Shown here piece by piece: positions 33,523 through 43,574 of a stretch of DNA of 64,000 nt. The notes beneath the pieces were generated by a model. That model had not been told where the DNA came from and made no database searches. It saw only the letters and a program-made list of their open reading frames with translations. This DNA comes from Bacteriovorax sp. BSW11_IV (GTDB taxonomy: Bacteria; Bdellovibrionota; Bacteriovoracia; Bacteriovoracales; Bacteriovoracaceae). Both the position numbers and the translations under genes were made by a program. The stretch lies in assembly GCF_000447755.1 (NCBI RefSeq), contig NZ_AUNE01000008.1, positions 1 through 64,000 on the forward strand, given 5' to 3'. Position 1 is the first letter of the stretch, and the number at the start of each line of letters is the position of its first letter.

Positions 33523-33975
33523 ATGAAAAAACATTTTTATGTGACAGCTGCCATCTTGTTCACATTATCATCGCTATCAGTTAATGCTGCCGAATGCAAA
33601 AAGGAAGAAGCACAAGCTGCTGTTGAGAAAGCTTGTAAGCTTATTGAGGCAAAGAATGAAGGGGCGCTTGATGAAATTAAGTCTTACAAGTTTTGTGGAG
33701 ACAATTATGTATGGATTCAAGATTCTGATGTGAAGATGGTTCTACACCCAATTAAGCCACGTCTTAATGGTAAGTCTCTAATGGAAAACAAAGACCCAGC
33801 TGGAAAGCTCCTTTTTGTTGAGTTCGACAAAATGGCAAAAGCAAATGCTGCTGGAGGATGGGTTGATTATCAATGGCCTAAGCCAGGTGCAGAAAAAGCT
33901 ACAGACAAAATCTCGTTTGTTAAAATGTGTCCAGGTCCTAAAAAGTGGATTGCTGGCTCAGGTGTCTGGAAATAA
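33523..33975 (+). CDS. Free periplasmic single-Cache (sCache_2-like) protein
   Basis: 150 residues: signal peptide (residues 1-23, ending VNAAEC), then a Cache-type sensor fold. Typical elements are VWIQDSDVKMVLHPIKP, LNGKSLMENKDPAGK, GWVDYQWPKPG and KKWIAGSGVW. Such domains usually sit inside receptors and bind small organic ligands; here it is a stand-alone soluble protein. Its gene is 19 bases before a double-Cache chemoreceptor gene, so they are probably co-transcribed and may act together. GGAGGAAGAG precedes the ATG. Confidence 0.85.
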   Translation: MKKHFYVTAAILFTLSSLSVNAAECKKEEAQAAVEKACKLIEAKNEGALDEIKSYKFCGDNYVWIQDSDVKMVLHPIKPRLNGKSLMENKDPAGKLLFVEFDKMAKANAAGGWVDYQWPKPGAEKATDKISFVKMCPGPKKWIAGSGVWK

Positions 33976-33994
33976 TTAAGTACAGGGACTAGAA

Positions 33995-36280
33995 ATGACG
34001 ACATTTTTTAAACGTAGGAGCTTTCGTTTTAAGCTGCTGCTACTCATTATGGTAATGTGCCTCGTATGCATTTGTGTAACTTCTTTCATTTCATTTAGAA
34101 AATCGAAGGAAGCTCTTGAGCGCGAAACAGTCAACCAAATGATCTCTACGAGTGAATTATTAAAGCTTAGAATTGAATCATCATTAGAACATGCTAAGAA
34201 GATGTCGTTAAGATTAGGATCAGACCGCCTTATGGAAGGTCTGTTCCTCGCTTATGAAGGGGCCTTCTATGGAGGAAACTTCTCTGCTGGAAAAGATCTC
34301 AATATCTATTCTGAACCTTATCAAAAATTAGAGCAAATTTACGGTGATCGTGTCAGAGAAATGGCAAAAGATTTCAATGTAAAAAATATTTATCTTGCAA
34401 GTATTGATGCTCAAATTATCATGTCTTCTTATAAAGAAAAAGATGGAGAACTCCTAGGGAAAAACCTCGCAAATGGAGTCTTAAAAGAATCGAAGCTAAG
34501 TCAGTGTTACAAAGCTGCTAGTGATAGTAAAGGCAATCAAGTTTTCTTTAGTGGATTCGAATATCTCGCATCGATCCAAAGTGCCAGTGCATTCTTTTGT
34601 ATTAAAAAGCTCGCTGAATTTGATCACGCATCTGAGGGGATCTCTAAAGGAGACGTCATGGGTGTCGTTGTCTCACAAGTTGACTTAGATGATCTTAATA
34701 AAATCGTTACAAGTCGTGTCGGTATGGGAGAAACAGGTCAAGTTTACTTAGTCGGTGAAGATAAAACTCTTAGAAGTGATTTTTTCATTGGAAAAGAAAC
34801 GTATAATGTGAACAACTCTGTTAAGAATCAAATTAAAGTGGAGACGAGTTCTGTGGAGCTTGCTCAACAAGAAAAACAGGGTTACCACTATATTAAAGAT
34901 CCGAATGGATATGATGTATTAAGTTATTATTCACCTTTACATGCTTTTGGACAAACTTGGGCGTTAATAGGTGAAAAGCAAGTCTCTGAAGTTTTTCAGT
35001 CAATTTCTTCAATGCTTAATTTTATCATTATCGCCTCTGTGCTAACGTTTATTGCAATATTCTTTGTGGGCTTCTTTGCAATTGCTAAGATGATTTCACC
35101 AGTATTAGATGCCAATAAAACACTTCAAGGTGTTTCTGGGCATGTTGATACAAATTCTAATGCCATTAAACAAAACTCTCAAAAACTAAGCGCTGGTGCG
35201 ACTGAAATTGCAGCGGCCATCCAAGAAACCGTGTCAACTCTTGATGAACTTTCTAGTATGGTTAATAAAAACTTAGAAAACGTTGAACTCTCAGGTAAAA
35301 AATCAGAGGAGAGTCAAAATGTTGCTAAGAAAGGGAAGGATTCTATCGCCAGTATGATTGTGGCAATGGATGAAATTAATCAAAGTAATCAAGATATCGT
35401 AAAAGAGACTGATAATATTGGTGAGCGTATGCAAGAGATCATCAATGTTATTAATGAAATTGGTGAGAAAACGAAAGTAATCAACGATATCGTATTCCAA
35501 ACAAAGCTGCTTGCTTTTAATGCATCTGTCGAAGCTGCTAGGGCAGGTGAGCATGGTAAAGGTTTTGCCGTTGTTGCAGAAGAGGTTGGATCACTTGCAA
35601 GTGCATCAGGTAAGGCCGCAACTGAAATTGCTTCGATGCTTGATGATTCTACAAAAAAAGTAAGCGATATCGTTACTATTACAAAACAGAATCTAGAAAA
35701 GCTTGCTGGTCAAGGTGAGGAGAGAATTAAGCATGGTTCATCTCGTGCCAAAGAGTGTGACGAGGTTCTTAGTTTAATTCTATCAAATGTTGTTGAAGTG
35801 AATGAGAAAGTTCAGGAAATCAACTACGCCTCAAATGAACAGGCCACGGGAATTTCTGAAGTGGCCAAAGCAATGGGACAACTTGATGAGCTGACACATT
35901 CAACTTCATCAATAGCATCTATGGCCCTTAATAGTTCTAATGAACTAGAAGAAGAGTCAAAACGTTTGCAAAAAATTATTATTGATCTCGATAATCTAGT
36001 GAACGGTTTAAGTGATGATAACACTACTCTTTTACGCACGATTCCTGTTGAAGATGATTTTTCAGATCAGTCATTGAGAGATGATGATTTTTCAATAGAG
36101 GATCAAAATTTTGAAGATGATAAAAATGTAGAAGAAATACAAATCGCAGCAGAAGAACCTAAAAAGCGTGATGAGGTAGTCAAAAAAGAAGATACATCAT
36201 CAGCTAAAAAATCATCTGAGGTTGAAGAAGCCTCAAGTTTAATTCCATCGAGAGATGATTCCCGATTTGAAGATATTTAG
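33995..36280 (+). CDS. Methyl-accepting chemotaxis protein with dCache-type sensor
   Basis: 761 residues. Transmembrane segments at ~10-33 and ~345-368 enclose a ~310-residue periplasmic double-Cache-like domain ([53 protein letters not shown]). The cytoplasmic part carries the signalling tip [20 protein letters not shown] (~495) and a long acidic/charged tail after ~665, which is unusual for a receptor and may tether CheR/CheB or be a flexible linker. Its stop codon forms part of the terminator stem. In an operon with the single-Cache protein. Confidence 0.93.
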   Translation: MTTFFKRRSFRFKLLLLIMVMCLVCICVTSFISFRKSKEALERETVNQMISTSELLKLRIESSLEHAKKMSLRLGSDRLMEGLFLAYEGAFYGGNFSAGKDLNIYSEPYQKLEQIYGDRVREMAKDFNVKNIYLASIDAQIIMSSYKEKDGELLGKNLANGVLKESKLSQCYKAASDSKGNQVFFSGFEYLASIQSASAFFCIKKLAEFDHASEGISKGDVMGVVVSQVDLDDLNKIVTSRVGMGETGQVYLVGEDKTLRSDFFIGKETYNVNNSVKNQIKVETSSVELAQQEKQGYHYIKDPNGYDVLSYYSPLHAFGQTWALIGEKQVSEVFQSISSMLNFIIIASVLTFIAIFFVGFFAIAKMISPVLDANKTLQGVSGHVDTNSNAIKQNSQKLSAGATEIAAAIQETVSTLDELSSMVNKNLENVELSGKKSEESQNVAKKGKDSIASMIVAMDEINQSNQDIVKETDNIGERMQEIINVINEIGEKTKVINDIVFQTKLLAFNASVEAARAGEHGKGFAVVAEEVGSLASASGKAATEIASMLDDSTKKVSDIVTITKQNLEKLAGQGEERIKHGSSRAKECDEVLSLILSNVVEVNEKVQEINYASNEQATGISEVAKAMGQLDELTHSTSSIASMALNSSNELEEESKRLQKIIIDLDNLVNGLSDDNTTLLRTIPVEDDFSDQSLRDDDFSIEDQNFEDDKNVEEIQIAAEEPKKRDEVVKKEDTSSAKKSSEVEEASSLIPSRDDSRFEDI

Positions 36281-36305
36281 GCCCCTATGCAGGGGCCTTT
36301 TTTTT
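36280..36305 (+). terminator. Terminator after the dCache chemoreceptor gene
   Basis: GGCCCCT (36280-36286) and AGGGGCC (36291-36297) with a 4-base loop, then eight T. The first G is the last base of the TAG stop codon. Confidence 0.92.
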
Positions 36306-36342
36306 TACTATTCTAAATGGGTAAGTCATTCAATGGAAAATC

Positions 36343-38361
36343 ATGCATTATTGTCGCGTAGCCGTAAAATACCCTGGAAAAGAAGGAATCCTCACTTATA
36401 AAGTGGGTGAACACGTTGTTAAACGTGGAGACCTCGTTAAAGTTCCTTTGGGGCGAAGAAAAGTTGAAGGTTGCGTCGTTGCAAGTCAATTAAGTGAAGA
36501 TGATGTTCGCGAAGAAATTGCTGGCTTCCAAATAAAAGAAGTTGAAGAAGTTTTGCCTGAAGTCATGTCACTAACTGATAGTGAGCTTTCGTTGTACGAA
36601 TGGATGGCCAAGTATTATCACTATAATTTAGGGATGGTGATTTTCGAGAGCTTACCTGAAATTATGAAAAGGCCTAAGAAGATTGATCTAAAAAATGGGG
36701 TAGGTAAAACTCTTCCTCACGATCTTGGAGAACTTCAGGCCCCCATTTATAAAGATATCGCTGCTCGCCTAGATAGAGGGTTTGACCGCTTTTATATTCA
36801 CGGGGTAACGGGAAGTGGGAAGACGCTGGTTTATTTGAATCTTATTCGCGACACGCTTGCTCGTGGTAAAAGTGTTTTATTTCTTCTTCCTGAGATAAAT
36901 CTTACGCCTCAATTTACAGAAACTTTTTTAGATTATGTAGATTGTCCAATTTTGTCTTATCATTCTGGTATTTCGAATTCAGAAAAATTTATCGCCTGGA
37001 AATTTTTAAAAGAATCGCCAAACCCTGTGATTATCATGGGTGTACGAAGCTCTGTTTTTCTTCCTGCCCAGAATTTAGGACTAGTTATTGTCGATGAAGA
37101 GCATGATAGCTCTTTCAAGCAAAGTGATCGTTGCCCTTACAATGGTCGTGATGTGGCCATTAAAAAGGCCCAGCTTGCAAACTGCCCTGTGATTATGGGT
37201 TCTGCAACTCCATCGGTTGAGAATTATTTCAGCTTCACTCACAATAAAAATTTGCAAGATCACTACTTCACAATGAAAGAGCGTATTGCAGGAAATTTCC
37301 CACAAATTGAACTTTTAGATGCGAGATTTGGTGGAAAGAAGTTGAGTGTTGATGAATTGTCTCTATGGCCTTTTGAACAGCGCTCAATTGATCTCATAAA
37401 GTCGGCCCTCGATAGTGGTGAGCAAGTTCTAGTCTTTGTGAATAGACTTGGTTTTGCCAATTATGTTCAGTGTCGTGCTTGTGGACATAAATTCGAAGAT
37501 CCCAATACTGGAGTTGCGCTTAGGTATTTTAAAAATAAAGGTATACTTTCATCGGCCCATAGTGATTTTGAAATCCCGATGCCAGAAATTTGTCCAAGCT
37601 GTGGCAATATGAACCTTTTGCAAAAAGGTTTTGGGACAGAGAGATTACAAGAAGTTTTAGAACAGGTTTTCCCTGATAAGAGAATAGATCGCTTTGATAG
37701 AGATGAGATTAAAACGTTGAACGCACTAACTGAAAAATTGGATGCTTTTCATCGCGGTGATATTGATGTTTTTGTTGGAACTCAAATGCTGTCAAAAGGG
37801 CACAACTTTAAGAAAGTAAATCTTGTTCTAGTACTTGGTGTTGATAGTATGATGAATTTTCCTGATTTCCGGGCCATCGAAAGAACCTATCAAACGATTA
37901 CTCAAATTTTAGGACGTGCAGGACGTTATTCAGAAGAGGCGAAAGTCGTTATTCAGACACTTGTTCCTGAGAATAAGTTATTTTCTACAATCAAAGAACA
38001 TTCCTTTAATGGCTTTTATGAAGATGAAATAAGCATTAGAGAATTTTCAGGTTTTCCTCCTTTTAGTAAGCTTGCCGTGATTCATTTTAATGGTCGATTT
38101 AGAGATAAGTTAATTGAACACAGTGTTTCTGTGGCCAATGGGATCAAAGAGTTTTGCGCGAAAAATTCTTTTAAAGTAGATGTGCTTGGACCAGCGCCAG
38201 CAAGTATTGAAAGAAGAAGTGGACAGTTTACATGGACAATTCTTCTTAGAGCAGAAGATGTTGCCCACTTACATACGACTCTTAATTTCTTTGAAAAAAA
38301 TTACAATAGGATCTCAGGCATTTCATTCAAAATTGACGTCGATCCTTATCACACGCTCTAG
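36343..38361 (+). CDS. priA: Primosomal replication protein PriA (helicase)
   Basis: 672 residues (E. coli 732). PriA restarts stalled forks by loading the replisome. An N-terminal DNA-binding domain (KYPGKEGILTYKVGEHV) precedes Walker A GVTGSGKT (~154-161), DEEH (VDEEHDSSFKQ), a zinc-binding region (CRACGHKF ... CPSCGNMN) and the C-terminal helicase part (GTQMLSKGHNFKKVNLV, ILGRAGRYS). Stop codons of priA and the convergent PBP4 gene overlap by four bases (CTAG). Confidence 0.95.
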   Translation: MHYCRVAVKYPGKEGILTYKVGEHVVKRGDLVKVPLGRRKVEGCVVASQLSEDDVREEIAGFQIKEVEEVLPEVMSLTDSELSLYEWMAKYYHYNLGMVIFESLPEIMKRPKKIDLKNGVGKTLPHDLGELQAPIYKDIAARLDRGFDRFYIHGVTGSGKTLVYLNLIRDTLARGKSVLFLLPEINLTPQFTETFLDYVDCPILSYHSGISNSEKFIAWKFLKESPNPVIIMGVRSSVFLPAQNLGLVIVDEEHDSSFKQSDRCPYNGRDVAIKKAQLANCPVIMGSATPSVENYFSFTHNKNLQDHYFTMKERIAGNFPQIELLDARFGGKKLSVDELSLWPFEQRSIDLIKSALDSGEQVLVFVNRLGFANYVQCRACGHKFEDPNTGVALRYFKNKGILSSAHSDFEIPMPEICPSCGNMNLLQKGFGTERLQEVLEQVFPDKRIDRFDRDEIKTLNALTEKLDAFHRGDIDVFVGTQMLSKGHNFKKVNLVLVLGVDSMMNFPDFRAIERTYQTITQILGRAGRYSEEAKVVIQTLVPENKLFSTIKEHSFNGFYEDEISIREFSGFPPFSKLAVIHFNGRFRDKLIEHSVSVANGIKEFCAKNSFKVDVLGPAPASIERRSGQFTWTILLRAEDVAHLHTTLNFFEKNYNRISGISFKIDVDPYHTL

Positions 38362-39839
38362 TACTTTGCGATCCACTCTTCTAAAAGGGTATCGAGAACT
38401 TGATCTGTTTTATTATTCCAAGATCGAGCACCTGAACGTAGAGTATTGAGATATTGATTGTTCTCACCTTCAAGAGCTTTACGCTTTTCAAAATCATTTG
38501 TGAATATTGCATAATAGAGTGTCTTACCTGATTTAGTATTTATAAATCCTGCAATATTATTCACGTAATCTAGTGAACCTGTTTTTCCCCAAACTCGATA
38601 ACTTGCTGTCGAAGTGTTGAGACGCTTTCTAATCCAACCGTTATGACCTGATAATGAAAAGAGTGATAGGAAGTAGAGACCATCAAATCTTGTTTCTCTC
38701 ACATTGCCGATGAATTCAGAAAGAGTTTCAACAGTTGTTTGATTGACGATACTAAGTCCTGAACCGTTAGCGAATGTTGATTGTACGAATTTTTCTTGAC
38801 CGTACTTTTTCAAATACCACTCTTTCATTTGGAGAGCAGCTTGCGCAATTGAAGAAATTTTTGAATTTTCTTTCATTGCCGCTTTTACGAGGATTGCTTC
38901 ACTGTAAAGATTGTTACTGTACTCCATTGCAAGTCCAGCAATCGTTTTAAGATCGGGACTTTTGTATTGATATAATGTTCGCGTGCTATCATCTTTACCA
39001 ATTTCATAATTATTAAGCTCAATACCATTGGCCTTTGCCATAAAGATAAAAGTTTCGGCGGCATAAATATGAGGATAGCGTAGCGGTATTTCTTCTAAAT
39101 TGCCGTAGTCGTTATATGTGCTCACACTCCAACTTTCAGAATTTGTGTCGTTGCCATCAAAGCGAAACTTCATACCGGGAGTAAACGGCTTATAATCCTT
39201 AACAATACCAATAGAACTAACAGGGGGAATTGTATAGAAAGTTGCTTTTGCCGTATGGCCAGAGTTTTCTTTTTTAAGTTGAAAGCGATTGAAGTCGAGA
39301 TTTAAAAAACTTAGTCCTGGATTATATGTTTGATCATCAAGTCCAAAATTTGAAAGGCGTTTCTCACTTATGAAATTATCATTTACTAGAATGAGCTTAC
39401 CTTCAACTTTCTTAATCCCTTTTTCTTTAATCGCCAGAATGAAATTAATCAGTGTTCCTGAAATAAATGAAGGGTCTCCTGAGCCAATGAGATAGAGGTT
39501 GCCTTTTAGAACTCCATTTTCAATTGGTCCTTTAAAACGAAGTTTTGTTGAATAAGAAAACTCGTCACCTAAAATAGACAGAGCATAAAATGCGGTGAAG
39601 ATTTTTTGTAGTGAGGCAGGAGTGAATTCTTTTTTCGAATTCAGTGTTTCTAGAAATTTTTTATTTTCAGCATCGTAGAGAGCATAAGCGAGCTGAGAGT
39701 CTGGCATTTCTATCTTTTTTAAGATTTTTGCAATTTCATCTGAGGGACGGGCCTGAAGCTCATCAGCAAATGAGTGAATATTAATGATGCTTACAAGTAT
39801 GATTATCGTGATCTGGATCACTGCCTGGTACTGGATCAT
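38358..39839 (-). CDS. dacB: D-alanyl-D-alanine carboxypeptidase, PBP4/S13 family
   Basis: About 493 residues. Secreted penicillin-binding protein that trims or cuts peptidoglycan cross-links. Catalytic motifs: SxxK in [12 protein letters not shown], SxN in YSNNLYSEA and KTG in [15 protein letters not shown]. An N-terminal hydrophobic segment ([16 protein letters not shown]) is the signal peptide. The start is uncertain: ATG 39839 (GGAGG two bases before) or ATG 39851; both lie inside yidD, overlapping it by 59 or 71 bases. Co-transcribed with yidD. In a predator it might also act on prey wall, but this is only inference. Confidence 0.88.
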   Translation of the reverse strand: MIQYQAVIQITIIILVSIINIHSFADELQARPSDEIAKILKKIEMPDSQLAYALYDAENKKFLETLNSKKEFTPASLQKIFTAFYALSILGDEFSYSTKLRFKGPIENGVLKGNLYLIGSGDPSFISGTLINFILAIKEKGIKKVEGKLILVNDNFISEKRLSNFGLDDQTYNPGLSFLNLDFNRFQLKKENSGHTAKATFYTIPPVSSIGIVKDYKPFTPGMKFRFDGNDTNSESWSVSTYNDYGNLEEIPLRYPHIYAAETFIFMAKANGIELNNYEIGKDDSTRTLYQYKSPDLKTIAGLAMEYSNNLYSEAILVKAAMKENSKISSIAQAALQMKEWYLKKYGQEKFVQSTFANGSGLSIVNQTTVETLSEFIGNVRETRFDGLYFLSLFSLSGHNGWIRKRLNTSTASYRVWGKTGSLDYVNNIAGFINTKSGKTLYYAIFTNDFEKRKALEGENNQYLNTLRSGARSWNNKTDQVLDTLLEEWIAKY

Positions 39840-40032
39840 ATCCTCCCTCATGGAATGGATGACATTTAAGAATTCTTCTTAGCCCATAGTATAAGGCCTT
39901 GTACCAAGGAAGCACAATAAAACTTTGCTTCACATATTCAGAGCATGAGGGGTAGAAACGGCACTTTGGCCCGAGCATCGGAGAGATGAAAACTTGATAA
40001 ATTTTGATGAGAAAGAGGGCCAAATGTTTCAT
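39781..40032 (-). CDS. yidD: Membrane protein insertion efficiency factor YidD
   Basis: 83 residues from ATG 40032. Family signature: [27 protein letters not shown] and a GGYDPVP-type end. YidD is a small membrane-associated protein helping YidC. The last ~15 residues (after DPVP, His/Asp-rich) extend beyond the usual end and overlap the dacB start. TTG 40050 upstream is in frame but less likely as a start. The neighbours are not rnpA or yidC, so the classic cluster is broken here. Confidence 0.92.
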   Translation of the reverse strand: MKHLALFLIKIYQVFISPMLGPKCRFYPSCSEYVKQSFIVLPWYKALYYGLRRILKCHPFHEGGYDPVPGSDPDHDNHTCKHH

Positions 40033-40115
40033 ATCTACTGTAGACCCCAAAAAAAACGCTGCGTCAATTACAACTTGAAAACTTTTTGCTATTTTTGTGG
40101 TTCAAGGAGAAATTT

Positions 40116-40769
40116 ATGAAAAAGCAGGAAAGGGCAGATTTTATTTTAGAGCGCCTTGAAGATTTATTTCCTGAGGCACCAGTACCTCTGGACCACACAG
40201 ATGCTTATACGCTTCTTATAGCGGTATTACTCTCAGCTCAGTGTACAGATGAAAGAGTTAATAAGGTGACTCCTAATCTCTTTAAAAAGGCCAATACTCC
40301 ACAAGATATGTTGGAATTAACTGTTGCTGAGATTGAAGATATTATTCGTCCATGTGGGCTTGCCCCAAGAAAGGCCAAAGCAATTTGGGAACTTTCTCGC
40401 ATTATCATGGAAGAGCATCAAGGTGAGGTGCCTGCGAGTTTTGAAAAGTTAGAAGAACTTCCAGGTGTCGGTCATAAAACGGCATCAGTAGTCATGGCCC
40501 AGGCCTTTGGGGTGCCAGCATTTCCGGTTGATACTCACATTCACCGTTTGGCCCAGCAATGGGGGTTAACAAATGGAAAAAATGTCGAACAAACGGAGAA
40601 AGATTTAAAGAAAGTCTTTCCTGAAGAAAAGTGGAATAAGCTTCACCTTCAAATTATTTTCTACGGCCGCCAATACTGCACGGCCAGACAGTGCAATGGT
40701 CTTCACTGTGATATTTGTCAAACTTGTTACCCTGATAGAAAAAAAGAAAGGGCCTATAAAAAGGCCTAA
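40116..40769 (+). CDS. nth: Endonuclease III
   Basis: 217 residues. DNA glycosylase/AP lyase for oxidised pyrimidines in base-excision repair. The HhH motif LPGVGHKTASVV carries the catalytic Lys and VDTHIHRLAQ the catalytic Asp. The C-terminal iron-sulphur region is CTARQCNGLHCDICQTC, five cysteines whose spacing differs from the canonical C-x6-C-x2-C-x5-C. AAGGAGAAATTT precedes ATG 40116; an ATG upstream would add ten unlikely residues. The esterase gene follows 13 bases downstream. Confidence 0.95.
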   Translation: MKKQERADFILERLEDLFPEAPVPLDHTDAYTLLIAVLLSAQCTDERVNKVTPNLFKKANTPQDMLELTVAEIEDIIRPCGLAPRKAKAIWELSRIIMEEHQGEVPASFEKLEELPGVGHKTASVVMAQAFGVPAFPVDTHIHRLAQQWGLTNGKNVEQTEKDLKKVFPEEKWNKLHLQIIFYGRQYCTARQCNGLHCDICQTCYPDRKKERAYKKA

Positions 40770-40782
40770 GGATGATTTTAAT

Positions 40783-41466
40783 ATGAAAATGATAAGAGAA
40801 AATGACCTTGATATAATCTACAAAGCAGGGACTTCTGATAAGGCGATTATCGTTTTACACGGCTATGGAGCAAGCTGCAATGATCTTGCGCCTATTGGGC
40901 AGATGATGGATCAAAGTGGACATTTCCATTGGTATTTTTTAGATGCACCATTATCTGTCGATATTGGCTATGGCATGGAAGGAAGAGCTTGGTTTCCAAT
41001 TGATATGATGGGACTTCAACAAGCACTTATGAAAGGAAGTTTTCGTTCTTTTTTTGCAGACAAAATTCCTGACGGTTTTATAGAAGCGAGTGAAAAAGTG
41101 GAGGCCCTTTTAAAAAGTTTAAAAGAAAAGCACAGCAGTCTTATATTGGGAGGGTTCTCACAAGGATCAATGATTTCAAGTGAAGTTGCTTTCAAAAATC
41201 CCGGACTCGTGGATAAGCTTTTTATTTTATCAGGTACATTTGTGTCTGAATCTCATTGGAGAGATTTATTGAGTCACAGTACTTCTCTTCCTATTTTTCA
41301 AAGTCATGGAAGTGTAGATCCTGTATTGCCTGTAAGTGAAGCGAGACGATTAAAAGAGTTTTTAGAAGAGAATGATCAAAATCATGAGTATCATGAGTTT
41401 CACGGTGGCCATGAGATACCAATGCCAGTCATTCAATCTCTTAGTGCATTTTTGGTGAGGGCATAA
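40783..41466 (+). CDS. Carboxylesterase/phospholipase-type alpha/beta hydrolase
   Basis: 228 residues. Nucleophile elbow GGFSQGSM, Asp in SHGSVDPVLP and His in FHGGHEIP form the Ser-Asp-His triad; VLHGYGASCNDLAPI is the oxyanion-hole motif of the small carboxylesterase (acyl-protein thioesterase-like) family. Cytoplasmic; substrate not predictable beyond short or medium acyl esters. I start at ATG 40783 after AAGGATGATTTTAAT; the frame extends upstream into nth. The stop and the next start share TAATG. Confidence 0.88.
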   Translation: MKMIRENDLDIIYKAGTSDKAIIVLHGYGASCNDLAPIGQMMDQSGHFHWYFLDAPLSVDIGYGMEGRAWFPIDMMGLQQALMKGSFRSFFADKIPDGFIEASEKVEALLKSLKEKHSSLILGGFSQGSMISSEVAFKNPGLVDKLFILSGTFVSESHWRDLLSHSTSLPIFQSHGSVDPVLPVSEARRLKEFLEENDQNHEYHEFHGGHEIPMPVIQSLSAFLVRA

Positions 41467-42272
41467 TGGCGATTTCATACGAAGGTAATATTTTAAAAAT
41501 GAAGAGTAAGCTTGGCGATGTGGTGGAATATTCTCTACCTCTTAGTGATGTTGGTGTTCCAATGAATGAGCTTATTGGTAAGAAAGTAACTTTGGAGTTC
41601 ACTGGGATAATCAATTGTATTGCCACTGGTGAAAAAATTAAAAAAAGTTACGGACAAGGTTATTCTTATAAGGCCTTTATCACACTTGCTGAGTGCGATA
41701 GCTGTATTGTTCGACCTGAGTTGTGCCACTATGCTGAGGGGACTTGTCGAGAGCCAAAGTGGGGTGAAGAGCATTGTATGATCGATCACTATGTTTATTT
41801 ATCAGTGACAGATCAGATGAAAGTGGGAATTACAAGACATACTCAAATTCCAACTCGCTGGATTGATCAAGGGGCCAGCTATGCTATTCCTCTTGTGAAG
41901 GTAAAAGATAGAAAAACATCTGGTCTTATTGAAAGCGAAATTAAAAAGACCATGAGTGATAAAACAAACTGGCGCAAGATGCTTGAAAATGTCGTTCCAG
42001 AGATTGATCTTTATGAAGAGCGCGAAAGAATCTATGAGGAGTTTGGCGATCTTTTTGATGAATACGATGCAACTGATTTAGATGATGATATTACTGAGAT
42101 TAAGTATCCCGTTCTTGAGTACCCAACTAAAGTTAAATCTCTCTCTTTTGAAAAAACACCAAAGATTGAAGGAACATTAATGGGAATTAAAGGCCAGTAT
42201 CTCATTTTTGATATTGGAGTGATTAATATGAGAAAGTATCAGGGACACTATATTAAACTTTCTTCTTCTTAA
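41466..42272 (+). CDS. DUF2797 family protein
   Basis: 268 residues. The conserved pattern ECDSCIVRPELCHY... CREPKWGEEHCMIDHYVYLS, then KVGITRHTQIPTRWIDQGA is characteristic of DUF2797, whose KVGITR segment recalls GIY-YIG-like folds. The cysteines may bind metal. Function unknown. Translationally coupled to the esterase gene (overlap TAATG). The 3' end overlaps the convergent small gene by 20 bases. Confidence 0.8.
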   Translation: MAISYEGNILKMKSKLGDVVEYSLPLSDVGVPMNELIGKKVTLEFTGIINCIATGEKIKKSYGQGYSYKAFITLAECDSCIVRPELCHYAEGTCREPKWGEEHCMIDHYVYLSVTDQMKVGITRHTQIPTRWIDQGASYAIPLVKVKDRKTSGLIESEIKKTMSDKTNWRKMLENVVPEIDLYEERERIYEEFGDLFDEYDATDLDDDITEIKYPVLEYPTKVKSLSFEKTPKIEGTLMGIKGQYLIFDIGVINMRKYQGHYIKLSSS

Positions 42273-42489
42273 TTTCTTCCACAATTCTACGTTCAAGATC
42301 TCCTGTTTCGGGAGATCTTTTTGCTCTTAAAACTTCTTTGGCATAGGCACTCATTTGCTGTAGGCCCTTTTCATAGCGGGCACAGTTTTTACAAATGAGC
42401 AGGTGAAACCATAGGGCGAATTTTTCACTATAAGATTTCGGAGCAATTCCTTCTCTTTGTCTTTTATTTATTTCGTGACACTTTGCCAT
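42253..42489 (-). CDS. Small zinc-finger (anti-sigma-like HxxxCxxC) protein
   Basis: 78 residues. An N-terminal CHEINKRQ, then WFHLLICKNCARY gives H-x3-C-x2-C, the zinc-binding core of ZAS anti-sigma domains. No membrane segment and no adjacent sigma factor gene, so it may be a free zinc-finger regulator. AAAGGCGAAAACT precedes ATG 42489; an upstream TTG at 42513 is in frame but less likely. Confidence 0.7.
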   Translation of the reverse strand: MAKCHEINKRQREGIAPKSYSEKFALWFHLLICKNCARYEKGLQQMSAYAKEVLRAKRSPETGDLERRIVEEIKKKKV

Positions 42490-42692
42490 AGTTTTCGCCT
42501 TTAAATAGTTCAAAATCCATTATATCGGAATTTATTTATTACGACTATTGTCAATTAATTCAGCATATTATCACCAGAAAGTGGAGAGATCTGATAAAAA
42601 TGCTTTATATTCGCAAAAAATGTGAAAAATGACTTGGCGGTCTTTTTAATGCATTGTACTGTGCCTGCAATAAAAATAATGGAGGGATGACC

Positions 42693-43547
42693 ATGAGAAG
42701 CTTAATTGCGATTTTATCACTTACTTTCGCTGTCGTAGCGAATGCAAATACACTTGAAGAAGCACAAACACTTTTTGCCAACAGAGGCGAAAATGTGGCC
42801 AACGCTAAAAAGGCCGCAGATATTTATGCAACTCTTGCTGCTAAGGCATCAGGTGTTGAAAAAGCTAATCTACTTCTTGGTGAGGCCGAAGCAATTTATT
42901 ACGTTGGTATTAAGGCCGATGCTAAAAAAGAAAAATTATCTCTACATGAGCGTGGTTACGAAGCGGCTCAAAAAGCTGAGAATCTTCTTAAGGCCAGTGC
43001 TGCAACAAAAACAGAAATCGCAATTTCTAATTACTGGTTTGCCGCTAATATTGGTAAATGGGGTGAGGCCAAAGGCGTTCTTGCTTCACTTGGAAAATGG
43101 TATAGCGATATGAAGCCAGCTCTTGAAGAAATTAAAGATCTTGATGATACAATTCAAGACTACGGTGTTTATAGAATTCTTGGAATGGGTTATTTGAAAG
43201 TTCCAGGAGAGTCGAATAACGAAGGTCTAAACTACCTTGTAAAGGCCTACACAAATACGATCAGAACTGTTGAAGTAGATGGTGAAGAGCTAGAGCTTTC
43301 ATATCATGTGAACAATGTTGTTTTTCTTCTTGAAGGTATGGTTAAAGAAAAGAAACTTAAGCTTGCTGATTTAGAATTCTGTAAAATCTATGACGATATT
43401 TCTTTCTTATGGGAAGCCGCTCAAGAAGATGAGTCTATTCTTGAGACTTACAATTCTAAGCTTGTTCCTGAGTCGAAAGTTGAGTTCACAAATTTCTTCG
43501 CTGAAAAAGACAACAAAGAATATTTCGATAAAAACTGTACTAGATAA
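42693..43547 (+). CDS. Exported helical protein of unknown function
   Basis: 285 residues. Signal peptide (residues 1-18, ending ANANT). The mature part is helical with TPR-like character (AADIYATLAAKASGVEKANLLL, GYEAAQKAENLLKASA) and one Cys pair (EFCKIYDD, KNCTR). GGAGGG six bases before ATG 42693 supports this start rather than the ATG at 42687. First of three envelope genes. Confidence 0.78.
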   Translation: MRSLIAILSLTFAVVANANTLEEAQTLFANRGENVANAKKAADIYATLAAKASGVEKANLLLGEAEAIYYVGIKADAKKEKLSLHERGYEAAQKAENLLKASAATKTEIAISNYWFAANIGKWGEAKGVLASLGKWYSDMKPALEEIKDLDDTIQDYGVYRILGMGYLKVPGESNNEGLNYLVKAYTNTIRTVEVDGEELELSYHVNNVVFLLEGMVKEKKLKLADLEFCKIYDDISFLWEAAQEDESILETYNSKLVPESKVEFTNFFAEKDNKEYFDKNCTR

Positions 43548-43574
43548 TAATCTAAGAACTAAGAGAGAGAGTTT

